Below are positions 62,806-64,000 of a stretch of DNA of 64,000 nucleotides, piece by piece (within the stretch, counting starts at the first letter, position 1; the number at the start of each line of letters is the position of its first letter). The stretch comes from Gonatopus flavifemur. Lineage: Eukaryota; Arthropoda; Insecta; Hymenoptera; Dryinidae. The translations under genes and the position numbers were made by a program. The DNA is taken from assembly GCA_018340375.1 (NCBI GenBank), contig JAFFJZ010000001.1, forward strand, positions 16,820,001-16,884,000, given 5' to 3'. Below the pieces are notes generated by a model, which worked only from the letters and a program-made list of their open reading frames with translations, did not search any database and had not been told where the DNA came from.

Positions 62806-62860
62806 GTAAGTTTTATGATATTATATCATCATACATTCGCAATAATCACAACAAAGTATA

Positions 62861-64000
62861 CAAGGTGTAGAAGTATGAAACCGGAATTCCCCTATGAATC
62901 GCACTAGCCATCAGTTTAAGGACCTTAATCCTAAGACCATTTCTTCAGCACCATCATCTCTCCCTAACAGCTGATGAAGATTTTCAACACAAAACAATAG
63001 AAGTTCTGTACACCCGCGTAATTGTTTTATAACCTTAAACATGTCGAGTTTTGTGCTTACAAACTACGATCTGCGGACAGCATTGGTTTTTTGTTATCAT
63101 TTGAAGAAAACTGCTGCAGAATCACATCGAATGCTTGTCGAAGCTTACGGTGAACATGCCGTTGGTAAAACACAGTGTTTCGAGTGGTTCAAAAAATTTT
63201 AAAGTGGTGATTTTGAAGTGAGAAACGAAGAGAGTGGGAAACCACCGACAAAGTTCGCAGACGACGAATTATAAGCCTTATTGGATGAAGATGATATTCA
63301 AACTCAACAAGAACTCGCGGTCGCGGATCAACTGATTGTGACGCAGAAAGCCGTCTCCATTCGTTTGAGAGCCATGTGAAAGATTCGGAAAGTGGGAAAA
63401 TGGGTTCCGCATGAACTGAATGAAAAACAGCAAGAAAATCGAAAAACCACTTGTGAAATGCTGTTCGACAGATACAAAAGAAAGCCGTTCCTCCATCGAA
63501 TTGTGACAGGTGATGAAAAATGGATATATTTTGAGAGTCCCAAGCTTCGGAAATCATGGGTTCATCCAGGCGAATCATCGACATCCACTGCAAGACCAAA
63601 TCGTTTTGGAAAGAAGATAATGACTCTGTGTTTGGTGGAATCAGAAGGCTGTGATTTACTATGAACTGCTAAAACCTGGGCGAACCGTCAACACTGATCG
63701 CTACCAATGGCAAATGATCAACTTGAATCGCGTGAAAAACGACCGGAATATGGAAAAAGGCAACTTAAAGTCATCTTGTTCCACGATAATGCTCCATCAC
63801 ACACAGCAAAACGGGTCAGGGAAACGATCGAGGCGTTCAGTTGGGAGATGCTACCGCATGCGGCTCATTCTCCAGACTTGGCTTCGTCCGATTATCATCT
63901 ATTCGCGTCAATGGGACATGCTCTCGTTGAAGAATGCTTCAATTTGTATGAAAATGTAGAATGACTCGATAACTGAATTCAGTGATGCCAGAAAAAACGG
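62861..64000 (+). mobile_element. Mauritiana-type mariner transposon (3' end beyond window)
   Basis: The 5' terminal repeat starts CAAGGTGTAGAAGTATGAAA after a TA at 62859-62860, resembling the CCAGGTGTACAAGTA end of mauritiana-subfamily mariners such as Mos1. The transposase begins 180 bp inside. It inserted 55 bp after the last recognised exon of the CTLD gene, in an intron and in sense orientation. Confidence 0.85.
63041..64000 (+). pseudogene. Mariner transposase, DD34D type, broken by stops and frameshifts
   Basis: Starts MSSFVLTNYDLRTALVFCYH and follows mauritiana-subfamily transposases closely: KKTAAESHRMLVEAYGEHAV, KVGKWVPHELNEKQQENRKT, TGDEKWIYF, STARPNRFGKK, FHDNAPSHTAKRV, HSPDLASSDYHLFASMGHAL. 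The three catalytic Asp are intact in TGDEK, FHDNA and SSDYHLF, with exactly 34 residues between the last two. The usual APSD is ASSD here. In-frame stops lie at 63200, 63272 and 63377. A +1 shift near 63622 and a compensating shift near 63730 bring the reading back to the original frame. The 3' part is outside the window. Confidence 0.93.

Noticed and set aside
1..64000. CRISPR arrays, operons, viral or bacterial genes
   Set aside because: Repeats found are dispersed inverted-repeat elements or microsatellites; the genes have spliceosomal introns. Nothing supports a prokaryotic or viral source.

Overview
This window is nuclear DNA of an insect, most likely a hymenopteran and plausibly a parasitoid wasp. 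It is AT-rich, its genes are split by spliceosomal introns, and it holds one conserved animal gene whose reconstructed protein looks insect-like. Retroposon, mariner and Mutator-like relics lie among dozens of small inverted-repeat transposons (MITEs). The assignment to Hymenoptera is inference from the overall look of the F-box/LRR protein; species cannot be named. I see no bacterial operons, rRNA, CRISPR or virus-like genes.

Layout. (1) Positions 1-37.2 kb hold an FBXL20/FBXL2-type F-box/LRR gene on the + strand. A promoter-like, CpG-richer start region with a perfect splice donor at 352 is followed by a 23.5-kb intron. Then come a His/Gly-rich exon (23832-24053), a 10.3-kb intron, and seven compact exons (34338-37160) carrying the F-box, the LRR array and a C-terminal CVIL prenylation box. 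The two long introns are where most MITEs sit. (2) 37.2-43.9 kb has few repeats and no convincing gene; it may contain a long 3' UTR. (3) 45.2-47.5 kb (- strand) is a decayed Mutator-like transposase split by a MITE. (4) 50.3-52.5 kb (- strand) is a 5'-truncated RTE-type LINE split by two MITEs and abutting a third. (5) 54.5-62.8 kb (+ strand) contains seven exons of a gene with three C-type-lectin-like domains, incomplete at both ends of what I can resolve. (6) 62.86 kb to the window end is a broken mauritiana-type mariner transposon that lies just after the last recognised lectin exon.

How the parts relate. The F-box protein should be the substrate-recognition subunit of an SCF ubiquitin ligase tethered to membranes by a lipid anchor. 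The lectin-like gene is built of repeated two-exon modules separated by phase-1 introns. The most unusual content is the repeat layer. More than twenty MITEs with unrelated interiors fall into two end-classes, one starting CAC(T/G/C)G followed by A-rich sequence and one starting CCC. By eye nearly all are flanked by matching 2-bp duplications that are often not TA. Two occupied/empty site pairs inside the window, and one restored LINE reading frame, support these boundaries directly.
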